DNA of 64,000 bases from Absicoccus porci (GCF_003725415.1 NZ_RJQC01000004.1:1-64000), one strand, 5' to 3'; numbered from the stretch's first letter, positions 46,685 to 56,133 are shown. Numbers and translations are program-made. Notes: generated by a model not told the origin, from the sequence alone.

Positions 46685-47857
46685 TTAGATTCGTGCAACC
46701 CCACTATTACGAGCCGCTTGCGCAACCGCTTTGGCAACAGCTGGTCCTACTTTTGGATCAAAAGCTTTTGGGATGATATACTCTGCTGATAATTCATCGT
46801 CAGGAATTAAATTGGCTAAGGCCTGGGCAGCTGCCATCTTCATTTCTTCATTGATATCGGAAGCACGTACATCAAAAGCACCACGGAATACACCTGGGAA
46901 CGCTAAGACGTTATTGATTTGATTAGGAAAATCACTACGACCCGTTGAAATGACGGCAGCACCGGCTGCTTTAGCATCATCCGGGAAAATTTCTGGCGTT
47001 GGATTGGCACACGCAAAGATGATCGCATCTTTATTCATGCTTCGTACCATATCTTGACTGACCAAACCAGGTGCCGATACACCAATAAAGACATCCGCAC
47101 CTTGGATCACATCGGCCAAACTACCTTGTTTCTTCTCTAAATTGGTTACCTGTGCCATTTCTTCTTTGATCCAATTCAAATGATCACGACCTTCATAAAT
47201 TGCTCCACGACGATCGGTCATGATGATATCTTTAAAACCAGCCGACAATAATAACTTCACGATTGAAATCGCAGCGGCACCAGCACCCGATGTAACAACT
47301 TTGACTTCTTCTTTTTTCTTGCCAACAACTTTTAAGGCATTGGTCAAACCAGCCAAGGTGATGATGGCTGTACCATGTTGATCATCATGGAAAATCGGAA
47401 TGTCACACACTTCTTTTAAGCGTCGTTCAATCTCAAAACAACGTGGTGCACTGATATCTTCCAAATTGATACCACCAAACGATTTCGAAATATTTTTTAT
47501 CGTTTCCACAATGGTATCGACATCATTGGAATCGACACACAATGGGAACGCATCCACATCCGCAAACTCCTTAAATAAGACACATTTTCCTTCCATGACA
47601 GGCATAGCAGCTTCAGGACCAATGTTTCCTAAGCCCAATACAGCAGAGCCATCCGTAATAACGGCTGCCATATTCCATCGACGAGTCAACGTATAACTCT
47701 TTGAAGGATCTTTTTCAATTTCTAAACAAGGCTGTGCGACACCAGGTGTGTACGCAATCGATAAATCATCCGCATTTCTTACTTTAGCGCGTGAAACGAC
47801 TTCGATCTTTCCTTTCCATTCGGCATGTTTTTTTAATGATTCCTTTGCGTAATCCAT
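46685..47857 (-). CDS. NAD(P)-dependent malic enzyme
   Basis: A 390-aa bacterial-type malic enzyme converting malate to pyruvate and CO2. YTPGVAQPCLEI, ITDGSAVLGLGNIGPEAAMPVMEGK, FHDDQHGTAII and VTSGAGAAAISIVKLL (dinucleotide site) are diagnostic. No phosphotransacetylase-like extension. AGGGAGG precedes the ATG. It follows fumC by ten bases, giving a fumarate-malate-pyruvate route. Confidence 0.95.
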   Translation of the reverse strand: MDYAKESLKKHAEWKGKIEVVSRAKVRNADDLSIAYTPGVAQPCLEIEKDPSKSYTLTRRWNMAAVITDGSAVLGLGNIGPEAAMPVMEGKCVLFKEFADVDAFPLCVDSNDVDTIVETIKNISKSFGGINLEDISAPRCFEIERRLKEVCDIPIFHDDQHGTAIITLAGLTNALKVVGKKKEEVKVVTSGAGAAAISIVKLLLSAGFKDIIMTDRRGAIYEGRDHLNWIKEEMAQVTNLEKKQGSLADVIQGADVFIGVSAPGLVSQDMVRSMNKDAIIFACANPTPEIFPDDAKAAGAAVISTGRSDFPNQINNVLAFPGVFRGAFDVRASDINEEMKMAAAQALANLIPDDELSAEYIIPKAFDPKVGPAVAKAVAQAARNSGVARI

Positions 47858-47867
47858 ACTATCCTCC

Positions 47868-49235
47868 CTATATCATTTTTTCTGGTTGTACCGCCGCATC
47901 AAATTCATCGGCTGTCATATATCCCAACTTGACCACCGCTTCTTTTAATGAAATGTTTTCCTTAAAGGCCAAGTTCGATGTTTGTGCCGCTTTTTCATAT
48001 CCAATATATGGATTTAATGCCGTCACCAACATCAAGGAATGCTTCAAGTTATAATCCATCTTTTCTTTATTGGCCTTGATACCCACTAAACAGTTATCGG
48101 TAAATGATTTCATACAATCCGCTAATAAACCAACCGACTGTAAGAAATTATACGCAATCACAGGCATGAACACATTCAATTCAAAGTTGCCTTGACTGGC
48201 CGCTACACCAATGGTCGTATCATTGCCCATCACCTGTACCGCCACCATGGTCACGGCTTCACATTGGGTTGGATTGACTTTTCCTGGCATGATGGAAGAG
48301 CCTGGTTCATTGGCAGGGATGGTGATTTCACCTAAACCCAATCGAGGACCAGAAGCCATCCAACGTACATCATTGGCAATCTTCATCAAATCGGCTGCCA
48401 ACGCTTTCAAAGCCCCATGGCTAAAGGCAATCGCATCTTTACTCGATAAGGCATGAAATTTATTGGGCTCCGAAGTAAAGGAAAGACCCGTTAATTGACT
48501 GATGATTTTGGCCACTTCTTCCCCAAATTCCTTTGGTGCATTCAATCCCGTACCAACAGCCGTTCCGCCCAAAGCCAATTGCGAAAGATACGGCAAAGTG
48601 GATTGAATATATGCCTTAGATTGGATGATCATCGTTTTCCAACCACTGATTTCTTGATCAAAACCAACTGGAACCGCATCTTGTAGATGGGTACGTCCAC
48701 TTTTGATCATATTGCGATTTTCTTTTTCCAATCGATCCAACACTTGGATCATATGATCCATGGCAGGAAACAACTGATAGGTAATGGCACGAACCGCCGC
48801 AATATGCAAAGCTGTTGGAAAGGTATCATTGGATGATTGCGACATATTGATCGTATCATTGGGATGTAAAAGTTTTTCATTGGCAATCTGATTGCCACGA
48901 TTGGCAATGACTTCATTCACATTCATATTGGATTGGGTACCGCTTCCCGTTTGCCAGACCACCAATGGAAATTGATCATTCCATTTTCCGGCTAAAATTT
49001 CATCACAAACGGTTTGGATCAATTGACACTTCGTACTATCCAATTTACCCAATTTTTTATTGGTGAGTGCTGCTCCTTTTTTCAAGATCGCAAACGCTTC
49101 AATAATGCCTTGTGGCATCTTTTCTTGACCAATCTTAAAATTCTGTTTACTTCGTTGGGTCTGCGCACCCCACAAGGCATCTTGTGGCACTTTCATTTCA
49201 CCCATCGAATCATGTTCTATACGATAACTTGTCAT
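47868..49235 (-). CDS. fumC: Class II fumarate hydratase
   Basis: A 455-aa oxygen-stable fumarase. The signature GSSIMPGKVNPTQCE is present, as are TGSGTQSNMNVNEVIANR and SGRTHLQDAVPV. Its ATG overlaps the MATE gene's stop (4 bases) and it lies upstream of malic enzyme, so the two enzymes are co-expressed. GAGGAG precedes the ATG. Confidence 0.95.
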   Translation of the reverse strand: MTSYRIEHDSMGEMKVPQDALWGAQTQRSKQNFKIGQEKMPQGIIEAFAILKKGAALTNKKLGKLDSTKCQLIQTVCDEILAGKWNDQFPLVVWQTGSGTQSNMNVNEVIANRGNQIANEKLLHPNDTINMSQSSNDTFPTALHIAAVRAITYQLFPAMDHMIQVLDRLEKENRNMIKSGRTHLQDAVPVGFDQEISGWKTMIIQSKAYIQSTLPYLSQLALGGTAVGTGLNAPKEFGEEVAKIISQLTGLSFTSEPNKFHALSSKDAIAFSHGALKALAADLMKIANDVRWMASGPRLGLGEITIPANEPGSSIMPGKVNPTQCEAVTMVAVQVMGNDTTIGVAASQGNFELNVFMPVIAYNFLQSVGLLADCMKSFTDNCLVGIKANKEKMDYNLKHSLMLVTALNPYIGYEKAAQTSNLAFKENISLKEAVVKLGYMTADEFDAAVQPEKMI

Positions 49236-50596
49236 TTTGATTCTCCTCTATGTGTATCATCATACGTTAATTCTTTCCACAATGTACAAAACATCGTGAT
49301 AAAACAAGCCAATCCACCTACTACATTGGATATGGGTTCGGCAATAAAGACACCATTGGCTCCTAACCAATGCGGCAACAATATCGTCAAAGGAATAACG
49401 ATGATGACTTTTCGTAATAAGGAAAAGAAAATCGCAAATCCTTTCCGATTCAAAGATTTAAACATGGTCTGTCCGGTATATTGAAAGACCATAAAGATAA
49501 ACGCAAAAAAATATAGGTGTAAAGCTTGTCGGGACGGGGCTTGTAAAACAGGATCATTGGAAAAGATGGAAATAAAAAATAGCGGAATCTTTTCAATCAA
49601 CAACCAAATCAAACCAGCATAGACAATGGTCAAGCCAAGCATGACCCAAAAGGCTTGTTTCACTCGGGAATAGGCTTTAGCTCCATAATTAAACGATAAG
49701 ATTGGGCTGGAACCATCCGTAATGGCCCAGATGGGAATTTCCAACATCTGTCGTACACTGGATACGATTGTCATGACTGATACATATAAATCTCCACCAG
49801 TTAGACTGAGCATATGATTGCACGCAATTTGTACCAATCCATTGGTTAGCTGCATGATAAAACCAGCCAGACCTAAAGAAAGGATATCTTTGGCACGATA
49901 AAAAGCCGATGGTTGGATCCAATGCAACGTAATTTCAATGTTGGAGCGCGTTAAGAAACGTACCACAAACAGAGCGGATAAGATTTGTGAGATAACCGTG
50001 GCAATGGCCGCTCCTTCCACATTGAGGCCAAACACAAAGATAAAGAGTGGATCTAGAATGATATTGGCAACCGCCCCGATCAAAACGGTCATCATACCCG
50101 CTTTGGGATAGCCTTCGGCATTGATAAATGCATTCATGCCGGTCGAGATCATCGAAGCAATGGTGCCAATCAAATAAATGCGCATATACGGTAAGCTATA
50201 GATAAGGGTTTGTTTGGATGCACCAAAAGCAATTAAGATGGGTCGAGCAAAAATAAACAAAATCACTGTCAACAGAATGCCTGTATACACCAACATCACA
50301 AACGATGTATTCATGATTTTTTGAGCATGGTTCGTATCTTGTTTTCCTCGATCAATCGCAAATAAAGGGGCACCACCACTGGAATACAGATTCGCAAATG
50401 CCATAATGATGGTGATGATGGGAAAACAAAGGCCGACCGAACCTAAAGCCAGCGTTCCAATGTTGGGAATGCGGCCAATATAGATTCGGTCGACGATATT
50501 GTATAGTAGATTCAAAATTTGAGCCACCAACATAGGCATGGCCGTTTGAAAGATATTTTTCGTAATGGATCCTTGGGCAAAATCAACTTGTTTCAT
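49232..50596 (-). CDS. MATE-family efflux transporter
   Basis: A 454-aa protein with 12 predicted membrane segments (MLVAQILNLLYNIVDRIYIGRIPN at the start is typical). DinF/NorM-like drug or metabolite:cation antiporter. I choose the second ATG (50596) because TG-T-TATAAT stands six bases before it and neither ATG has a Shine-Dalgarno; the first ATG (50602) touches the -10 box. The -10 overlaps the stop of the upstream HAD gene. Confidence 0.9.
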   Translation of the reverse strand: MKQVDFAQGSITKNIFQTAMPMLVAQILNLLYNIVDRIYIGRIPNIGTLALGSVGLCFPIITIIMAFANLYSSGGAPLFAIDRGKQDTNHAQKIMNTSFVMLVYTGILLTVILFIFARPILIAFGASKQTLIYSLPYMRIYLIGTIASMISTGMNAFINAEGYPKAGMMTVLIGAVANIILDPLFIFVFGLNVEGAAIATVISQILSALFVVRFLTRSNIEITLHWIQPSAFYRAKDILSLGLAGFIMQLTNGLVQIACNHMLSLTGGDLYVSVMTIVSSVRQMLEIPIWAITDGSSPILSFNYGAKAYSRVKQAFWVMLGLTIVYAGLIWLLIEKIPLFFISIFSNDPVLQAPSRQALHLYFFAFIFMVFQYTGQTMFKSLNRKGFAIFFSLLRKVIIVIPLTILLPHWLGANGVFIAEPISNVVGGLACFITMFCTLWKELTYDDTHRGESK

Positions 50597-50611
50597 AGCC
50601 ATATTATAACA
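50597..50611 (-). promoter_or_regulatory. Extended -10 promoter for a leaderless MATE mRNA
   Basis: TG-T-TATAAT (50603-50611), ATGGCT, ATG at 50596. Overlaps the last codons of the HAD gene. No Shine-Dalgarno. Confidence 0.55.
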
Positions 50612-51251
50612 GAACTTGCGCTAATTGAGAGACCGAATTCACAAGGATATCGGCATCTTTTAATTCTTCATAACTCCCATAACCATAGGTAACGCCAATT
50701 GCCAATACGCCATTGGCTTTAGCACCACAAATATCCATGTATCGATCACCAACCATGGCTACTTGATTCGGATCGACTTGCCAATGATCTAAAGCCTGTT
50801 GAATCAAAGTTGCTTTATCGGATTGGTTTTTCTTTTGGAGTTCATCCTGCAAATCGGGTGCATTGATCAATGAAAAACAATCGAAAATCCCAAAATTCGC
50901 AAGAATTTGTTCGACATATACCTTGGGCTTGCTGGAACAAATGCCCAATTTCTTCCCTTGTTTATGCAACTGTGGAATCAATGATTCAATACCTGCATAC
51001 ATCGAACAAGCGAATATACCAGTTTCGTTATAAAACGTTCGATAGGCTTGGACCAAATCAATAGCCGTTTGATCATCCACACCATACGTCTTTTTGAATT
51101 CCGTATTCAAGGGTGGTCCCACAAAATGTTCCAAAGTCTTTAGATCTGGTTCTTCAATGCCAATGGTCGATAAAGCATATTGCACTGACTGGGTAATGCC
51201 CGGTGCAGACTCTGAAAGGGTGCCATCCAAATCAAATAAGAGATACTTCAT
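50604..51251 (-). CDS. HAD-family hydrolase (phosphoglycolate phosphatase-like)
   Basis: A 215-aa HAD enzyme. Motif I is LFDLDGTLSES (nucleophile Asp), motif II ICSSKP, and motif IV VGDRYMDICGA. The C1 cap (about 15-80) fits the Gph/PgmB-like group; the substrate is a small phosphate ester. The start is one base after the acylphosphatase stop, with a weak GGTGG in front. Confidence 0.88.
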   Translation of the reverse strand: MKYLLFDLDGTLSESAPGITQSVQYALSTIGIEEPDLKTLEHFVGPPLNTEFKKTYGVDDQTAIDLVQAYRTFYNETGIFACSMYAGIESLIPQLHKQGKKLGICSSKPKVYVEQILANFGIFDCFSLINAPDLQDELQKKNQSDKATLIQQALDHWQVDPNQVAMVGDRYMDICGAKANGVLAIGVTYGYGSYEELKDADILVNSVSQLAQVLL

Positions 51252-51252
51252 G

Positions 51253-51528
51253 TTACCACCAAAATTTCACTTCAAAATCTGGTTCATTGGCGACAACAGG
51301 GATCGAATGGATATCCATATGATCAACACGAATGGAACCAAAAGAACCTAATTCATTCAAATAACGAGAAATGGTAGTACTATCTCCTTGAATTTCCATT
51401 TCCACTCGTCCATCCATATCATTGCGACACCATCCGGTCAAATGCATCTGTTGGGCTAATTGTCGTGCGGTCCAACGAAAACCAACACCTTGTACTTGTC
51501 CTGTAAACCAAATATGTTTTCTTACCAT
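51253..51528 (-). CDS. acyP: Acylphosphatase
   Basis: A 91-aa enzyme hydrolysing acyl phosphates. GQVQGVGFRWTARQLA holds catalytic R18 and TGWCRNDMDGRVEMEIQG holds N36. TG-A-TATACT plus six bases precede the ATG, where the TGA is the stop codon of ldh; no Shine-Dalgarno. Confidence 0.93.
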   Translation of the reverse strand: MVRKHIWFTGQVQGVGFRWTARQLAQQMHLTGWCRNDMDGRVEMEIQGDSTTISRYLNELGSFGSIRVDHMDIHSIPVVANEPDFEVKFWW

Positions 51529-51543
51529 ACCTATAGTATATCA
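51529..51543 (-). promoter_or_regulatory. Extended -10 element before acyP
   Basis: TG-A-TATACT (51535-51543), ATAGGT, ATG. The TGA is also the ldh stop, so coupling from ldh is an alternative explanation. Confidence 0.45.
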
Positions 51544-52488
51544 TGCTTGGTAGGCTTGTTTGATCACATCTTTCAATACAACGGAAGAATGTTGCAGTTC
51601 AGTTTGTTCCTTTTCATCCAATTCCATCGGTACCAAAGTTTCGATACCATCCTTACCCACAATGGCAGGCATGCTTAAGGTAACATCGTTTAAACCATAT
51701 TCACCATGCATCGCACTGGATACGGGCAAAACGGATTTTTCATCGCGAATGATGGCTTCACAAATGCGTTTGACACTCATCGCAATACCATAATATGTCG
51801 CTTTTTTCTTTTCAATGATTTCATATGCACTGTTTTTTACATTCTCGGCAATTTCATGCATGGCTTGTTCATGTTGGAAATGGCCACGCATTTCACAAAA
51901 ATCATTCAATGGGACACCGGATACGCGCACACAGCTCCATGCCGCAATTTCACTATCGCCATGTTCGCCGATAATCATCGCATCGACATTACGTGGATCC
52001 ACGGCTAGATGTTGTCCCAACATATATTGTAGACGTGCTGTATCCAACACCGTACCCGATCCAAATACGCGATTTTCGGGTAAGCCACTCATTTTTTGTG
52101 CCACATACGTTAAAATATCCACTGGATTGGCAACAACCAACAAGATACCTTGCACATTGCGTTTGGCAATTTCAGGAAGAATGGATTGGAAAATACCGAC
52201 ATTCTTCTTCACTAAGTCTAAGCGTGTTTCACCGGGTTTTTGACCAGCTCCTGCCGAAATGATAATGATGGCAGCATCGATTATATCATCATAATCACCA
52301 GCATAGATTTGCATTGGAGAAGCAAATGGCAAACCATGACTGATATCTAAGGCTTCGCCTTCGGCTTTTTCGCGATTGGCATCGATCAAAACCATTTCCG
52401 AAAACAAGCCACTTTGCATCAGGGCAAAACAAGAAGCAGAACCAACAAAGCCACAACCAATCATGGCTACTTTTCGAACATTGATCAT
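51541..52488 (-). CDS. ldh: L-lactate dehydrogenase
   Basis: A 315-aa NAD-dependent LDH. GCGFVGSASCFAL is the dinucleotide fold, LIDANREKAEGEALDI follows, ANPVDILTYV and the catalytic His in IIGEHGDSEIAAW are clear, and GQKPGETRLDLVKKN carries the substrate loop Arg. Regenerates NAD during fermentation. GGAGGG precedes the ATG. Immediately downstream of the cupin gene. Confidence 0.94.
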   Translation of the reverse strand: MINVRKVAMIGCGFVGSASCFALMQSGLFSEMVLIDANREKAEGEALDISHGLPFASPMQIYAGDYDDIIDAAIIIISAGAGQKPGETRLDLVKKNVGIFQSILPEIAKRNVQGILLVVANPVDILTYVAQKMSGLPENRVFGSGTVLDTARLQYMLGQHLAVDPRNVDAMIIGEHGDSEIAAWSCVRVSGVPLNDFCEMRGHFQHEQAMHEIAENVKNSAYEIIEKKKATYYGIAMSVKRICEAIIRDEKSVLPVSSAMHGEYGLNDVTLSMPAIVGKDGIETLVPMELDEKEQTELQHSSVVLKDVIKQAYQA

Positions 52489-52491
52489 CTA

Positions 52492-53100
52492 CTATCCCTC
52501 CAATTCCAGCAACAAGGCCATTTTAAATGGGCCATTGGCACGTACAGCGTGTTTGCCATTTTTTTCAAAGCGGAAGTTTTCACCAGCTTGAATCGCATAG
52601 TCTTTTCCTTCATAGGTAATAGTGGCTTGTCCATCCAGTGCAAAAATCAAAGCATTCCCTGGTGCAGCATGTTCCGCTAAGGCACAGCCATCATCAAAGG
52701 CCATGATCACAAATTTCATCTTATCATTGGATAAGAGATCCATATTGACGATCTTTCCCTTTTGATAGGGAATCAAATCTTTCAATTGAAACACATCTAT
52801 ATTTTTTAATACTTCATTCATTTTTGTATCCTCCTTGATCAATATTTCGGTATAGACTGTATCTGTAATGGCTTCTTGGCCACATAGGGTATTGGCTTTC
52901 ACAAACAAGCAATCATTGGCTTGTAGCGTATGTTCATTCATTTTTACTTGGCCAGTATCGACGATATAAAGCACATCACAGGGATATTTCTCTTTTGAAA
53001 TCGATGTATGTTTCGCTAAAGAAAAATGGGTGATATTTTCTATTTCTTGATTGGATATCGTACATCCTGGAACAGGAATGTTTTCATCATAGAGTTTCAT
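52492..53100 (-). CDS. Two-domain cupin protein
   Basis: A 202-aa protein with two cupin-like halves. The C-terminal one is clearest: ALAEHAAPGNALIFALDGQATITYEG in sequence, with His for metal, then FRFEKNGKHAV. Possibly a small-molecule sensor or isomerase; no specific function can be assigned. It is translated just ahead of ldh (three bases between) so may be linked to fermentation control. AGGAGG precedes the ATG. Confidence 0.8.
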   Translation of the reverse strand: MKLYDENIPVPGCTISNQEIENITHFSLAKHTSISKEKYPCDVLYIVDTGQVKMNEHTLQANDCLFVKANTLCGQEAITDTVYTEILIKEDTKMNEVLKNIDVFQLKDLIPYQKGKIVNMDLLSNDKMKFVIMAFDDGCALAEHAAPGNALIFALDGQATITYEGKDYAIQAGENFRFEKNGKHAVRANGPFKMALLLELEG

Positions 53101-53165
53101 GTTCCACCTCCTGATTCTTATTATAGAGAATGCAAAAATAGACTTCGTTGTTTTTCCAACAAAGT

Positions 53166-53570
53166 CTATTCAAAAAAGCGTTTGATTTCAATTTCTGCTG
53201 CTTCTGGACTATCCGATCCATGAATCAAATTAAATGTGGTCGATGAAGCAAAATCACCACGAATGGTACCGGCTTTGGCATCAGCAAATTTGGTGGCTCC
53301 CATCAATTGACGAATCCCCGCAATCGCATTTTCACCTTCCCAGATCATTGCCAAAACAGGGCCAGATGTCATATACTCTACGGTTTCTGGGAAAAACGGT
53401 TTATCGGCAATATGGGCATAGTGTTCTCGTAAAATTGGTTCATCCAACACAATCGTTTTGGCTTGTACCAAACGATAGCCTTTGGCTTCGATACGACGAA
53501 TGATTTCACCGGCTAAGCCACGTTGAAGCGCATCGGGTTTCAACATCACATAGGTTCTTTCTTTTGACAT
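53166..53570 (-). CDS. ndk: Nucleoside diphosphate kinase
   Basis: A 134-aa enzyme with TYVMLKPDALQRGLAGEII, catalytic H117 in FNLIHGSDSPE, and the MTSGPVLAMIWEG segment. Equilibrates NTP pools. AGAGGT precedes the ATG; it follows plsY by three bases. Confidence 0.95.
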   Translation of the reverse strand: MSKERTYVMLKPDALQRGLAGEIIRRIEAKGYRLVQAKTIVLDEPILREHYAHIADKPFFPETVEYMTSGPVLAMIWEGENAIAGIRQLMGATKFADAKAGTIRGDFASSTTFNLIHGSDSPEAAEIEIKRFFE

Positions 53571-53573
53571 GTT

Positions 53574-54122
53574 TTACCTCTTTCCGATGTCTTTTCGAAA
53601 GGAATACAAGCTCAAGCCACTCACAAGGATACCAACCAATCCGGCTTCTAGACTTTGCATCATCCAAGGAATGATACAAAGTAGAGGCATCACAATACCT
53701 CCTAACCATAATTTTTTGGTCAACACTACGATCAAACCACCAACTACTAAGGCGATACATCCCCATAGAGGTTGATACATCACCAACAAGGCACAGGTAC
53801 AAGCCACGCCTTTGCCACCATGAAAATGACGCCAAAAAGGAAAATCATGACCAAGAATCGTACCCAAACCGGCATACAATATCGCATCGTGTGTTGGAAA
53901 TAGCGCATGGGCAATGGCCATCGCAATAGCACATTTACATAGATCACCAAAGAGAACCAGGATGCCGGGTTTGAATCCCAAAGTTCGCATGACATTGGCC
54001 ATCCCTGGATTGTGAGAAGTTCCTAAAGTAGCTGCCGAATGTCCCGTATAATGATAACTGACCACATCCGCTGTTAAAAAAGAGCCACAAAAATATCCAA
54101 TCAAAAGACAAATCCATCTCAT
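53574..54122 (-). CDS. plsY: Acyl-phosphate:glycerol-3-phosphate acyltransferase
   Basis: A 182-aa membrane enzyme, first acylation of phospholipid synthesis. GTSHNPGMANVMRTLG is the G3P/acyl-P site and LGHDFPFWRHFHGGKGVAC the second conserved loop; five to six membrane segments. The start shows TG-A-TATACT then six bases then ATG, without Shine-Dalgarno. Its -10 overlaps that of the divergent GIY-YIG gene. Confidence 0.93.
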   Translation of the reverse strand: MRWICLLIGYFCGSFLTADVVSYHYTGHSAATLGTSHNPGMANVMRTLGFKPGILVLFGDLCKCAIAMAIAHALFPTHDAILYAGLGTILGHDFPFWRHFHGGKGVACTCALLVMYQPLWGCIALVVGGLIVVLTKKLWLGGIVMPLLCIIPWMMQSLEAGLVGILVSGLSLYSFRKDIGKR

Positions 54123-54138
54123 GGAAATAGTATATCAT
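54123..54138. promoter_or_regulatory. Overlapping divergent promoters of plsY and the GIY-YIG gene
   Basis: Minus strand: TG-A-TATACT (54129-54137) then ATTTCC then ATG at 54122. Plus strand: TATCAT (54133-54138), seven bases, ATG at 54146. Only 23 bases separate the two start codons, so both mRNAs must be nearly leaderless if these are the promoters. Confidence 0.55.
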
Positions 54139-54145
54139 AGAAAAT

Positions 54146-54439
54146 ATGAATAATTATGTATATATCGTTCAGTGTGCGGATGCCACGTATTATACCGGAT
54201 GAACCAATGATCTAAAAAAACGCATCGAAGCCCACAATGCGGGAAAAGGGGCCAAATACACCAAAAGTCGTCGACCTGTGCAGTTGGTCTACTATGAAAC
54301 CTATGCGACAAAATCCGAAGCCATGGCACGTGAATATGCGATCAAACAATTATCGCGACAAGAAAAGGCACAGCTGATCAAAGCAGGATCGCTGCGATCA
54401 AAAACTGTGCCAAATAATAAAGAACATGATTCACAATGA
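54146..54439 (+). pseudogene. GIY-YIG endonuclease family gene (UPF0213/YhbQ type) with one in-frame TGA
   Basis: The frame from 54146 reads MNNYVYIVQCADATYYTG, then TGA at 54200-54202, then TNDLKKRIEAHNAGKGAKYT and KSRRPVQLVYYETYATKSEA, ending at TGA 54437. GIY-YIG single-domain proteins have Trp after YTG (YTGWTNDL), so TGG to TGA is the only visible defect; length (97 aa) and all other motifs (YVYIVQC, AHNAG, GAKYT, ARE, EKAQLI) are normal. TGA is used as a normal stop by many neighbours. Either a recent nonsense mutation, a sequencing error or readthrough. The 3' end overlaps the convergent gene by 62 bases. Confidence 0.85.
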
Positions 54440-55043
54440 TATCAATGGGACGATTCTTATCGCCAAAATACGTGCGACTTAAGATCAGATCACTTAACAC
54501 AAAACAAATCGTTCCCAACAATAATAGAGTCAATACCCGATCACTTTGATAGCCGACCATCAAGGTCAAACTAAACAAAGGAACCGCAAACAAGACCGTG
54601 CCATAGATCATAGAAATTCCTTTAAAGATGCCATATTTCAGATGCATCTGTTTTTCCATACCCACGATCGCATAACTGATGCCCATGGCTACCAATAAAA
54701 TCACCAATAGAAGCATCGGATGGCCATATCGAGACAATAAGAAACAAATCAAAAAGAAATGTTCCAGGGCAAAAAAGATAAAGCCAGCAAATGTATAGGG
54801 ATGATCCTGTTTAGGGTAGGTCCATTTCATACCTAACCACATATCGCCAAATACACCAAAGAATAAAGCAATCAAAATCATAATGGCCGTGTCCGAAGGT
54901 TGTTTAAAAGCTAGCCAGCAGGCCCATCCAAAAAAGCCCAGCGAAGTTGCCACTTTAAAAAAGAGTGCATGTATCTTCTGATTGTTGATGCGAGCACGCA
55001 AAAACAACACCAACATGACAATTCCCCAAATAATCCAAATCAT
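54378..55043 (-). CDS. YhhN/TMEM86-type membrane protein (lysoplasmalogenase-like)
   Basis: A 221-aa protein with about eight membrane segments. ALFFGVFGDMWLGMKW and LVLSDLILSRTYFGDKN-like blocks (two acidic membrane motifs) match the YhhN family, which includes lysoplasmalogenases. The start chosen is the ATG at 55043 after AGAGGG. Its gene tail overlaps the convergent GIY-YIG frame by 62 bases. Substrate in this organism is unknown. Confidence 0.82.
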   Translation of the reverse strand: MIWIIWGIVMLVLFLRARINNQKIHALFFKVATSLGFFGWACWLAFKQPSDTAIMILIALFFGVFGDMWLGMKWTYPKQDHPYTFAGFIFFALEHFFLICFLLSRYGHPMLLLVILLVAMGISYAIVGMEKQMHLKYGIFKGISMIYGTVLFAVPLFSLTLMVGYQSDRVLTLLLLGTICFVLSDLILSRTYFGDKNRPIDIIVNHVLYYLAQFLIAAILL

Positions 55044-55112
55044 AAATATTCCCTCTTCTTGTTCCACTATCATACCACATTTACGTTATACTGTTAGTAA
55101 TGGAGGCTTTTT

Positions 55113-56108
55113 ATGGCAAATATTCGGAAGGGTGAACATCAAAAATTAAAGATGTTGTATTTGATGAAAATCTTCAATGAAGAAACCGACGATACCCATC
55201 AGTTGACCATGAATCAAATCATTGAAAAATTGGCTGCTTATGGTGTCAATGCCAATCGCAAAACGTTGTATCAAGATTTTCAAGAACTACAAGACTATGG
55301 CTTGGACATTACGATGAATCGCACCGGAAAACAATGGACCTACAGTGTAGGAAATCGTTTGTTTGAACTGGCGGAATTAAAATTATTAGTGGATTCGGTT
55401 CAATCGGCTAAATTCATTACGGATAAAAAATCCAAAGAATTGATTGGAAAGCTAGAATCGTTGGCCAGCCATGCCGAAGCGAAAAAATTGAATCGACAAG
55501 TCATCATTGCCGGTCGAATCAAGACCATGAATGAGAAGATTTATTATAATGTGGATCAGATCCATGAAGCCATCAATGCCGACAAACAGATTGCTTTTTA
55601 TTACTACCAATGGACGATTCATAAGGAAATGAAAAAAAAGAAAGAAGAAAAATACCATGTTAGTCCATGGGCTTTGATGTGGGATGATGAAAATTATTAT
55701 CTCGTTGGCTTTGATGCCCCAGATCAAAAAATCAAGCACTATCGAGTCGATAAGATGGAATATATTGAAATCATGCAACAGAGTCGCCAAGGGAAAGACC
55801 AATTCAAAAAATTCCGTTTGCCAAACTACACCAAGAGTTTATTCGGAATGTTTGGTGGCAAAGAATGTCATGTGACCATTCGTGCCAAAAATGAAATGGT
55901 TGGTATTTTGATTGATCGATTTGGCAAAGATATCGATATTGAAATTGTGGATCCAGATCATATTCAAACCACGGTCTATGTGGCAATCAGTCAACAATTT
56001 TTTGGTTGGATCATTGCTTTGGGTGATCAAGTCAAAATCATTAAACCAGATGAAGTTGTCCAACAAATGAAAGATCTAATCGAAAACGTAAACTATCTCT
56101 ACCAATAA
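55113..56108 (+). CDS. WYL-domain transcriptional regulator
   Basis: A 331-aa protein with an N-terminal helix-turn-helix (LTMNQIIEKLAAYGVNANRKT, then LYQDFQELQDYG), a WYL domain (KYHVSPWALMWDDENYYLVGFD) and a WCX-like C-terminus. WYL proteins bind nucleic acid or small ligands and often control stress or defence genes. GGAGG precedes the ATG; a TATACT box lies upstream. The regulon is unknown. Confidence 0.88.
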   Translation: MANIRKGEHQKLKMLYLMKIFNEETDDTHQLTMNQIIEKLAAYGVNANRKTLYQDFQELQDYGLDITMNRTGKQWTYSVGNRLFELAELKLLVDSVQSAKFITDKKSKELIGKLESLASHAEAKKLNRQVIIAGRIKTMNEKIYYNVDQIHEAINADKQIAFYYYQWTIHKEMKKKKEEKYHVSPWALMWDDENYYLVGFDAPDQKIKHYRVDKMEYIEIMQQSRQGKDQFKKFRLPNYTKSLFGMFGGKECHVTIRAKNEMVGILIDRFGKDIDIEIVDPDHIQTTVYVAISQQFFGWIIALGDQVKIIKPDEVVQQMKDLIENVNYLYQ

Positions 56109-56133
56109 AAAAGGAGCCGCAGCTCCTTTTTTA
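56107..56133. terminator. Bidirectional terminator
   Basis: AAGGAGC pairs with GCTCCTT around CGCA, with A-run on the left and T-run on the right, between the convergent WYL and UspA genes. Confidence 0.88.

Noticed and set aside
54146-54439. Global UGA-to-Trp recoding
   Set aside because: TGA is the normal stop for many intact genes here (for example bsh, ldh, EIID and the aminotransferase), so a genome-wide change is not supported.
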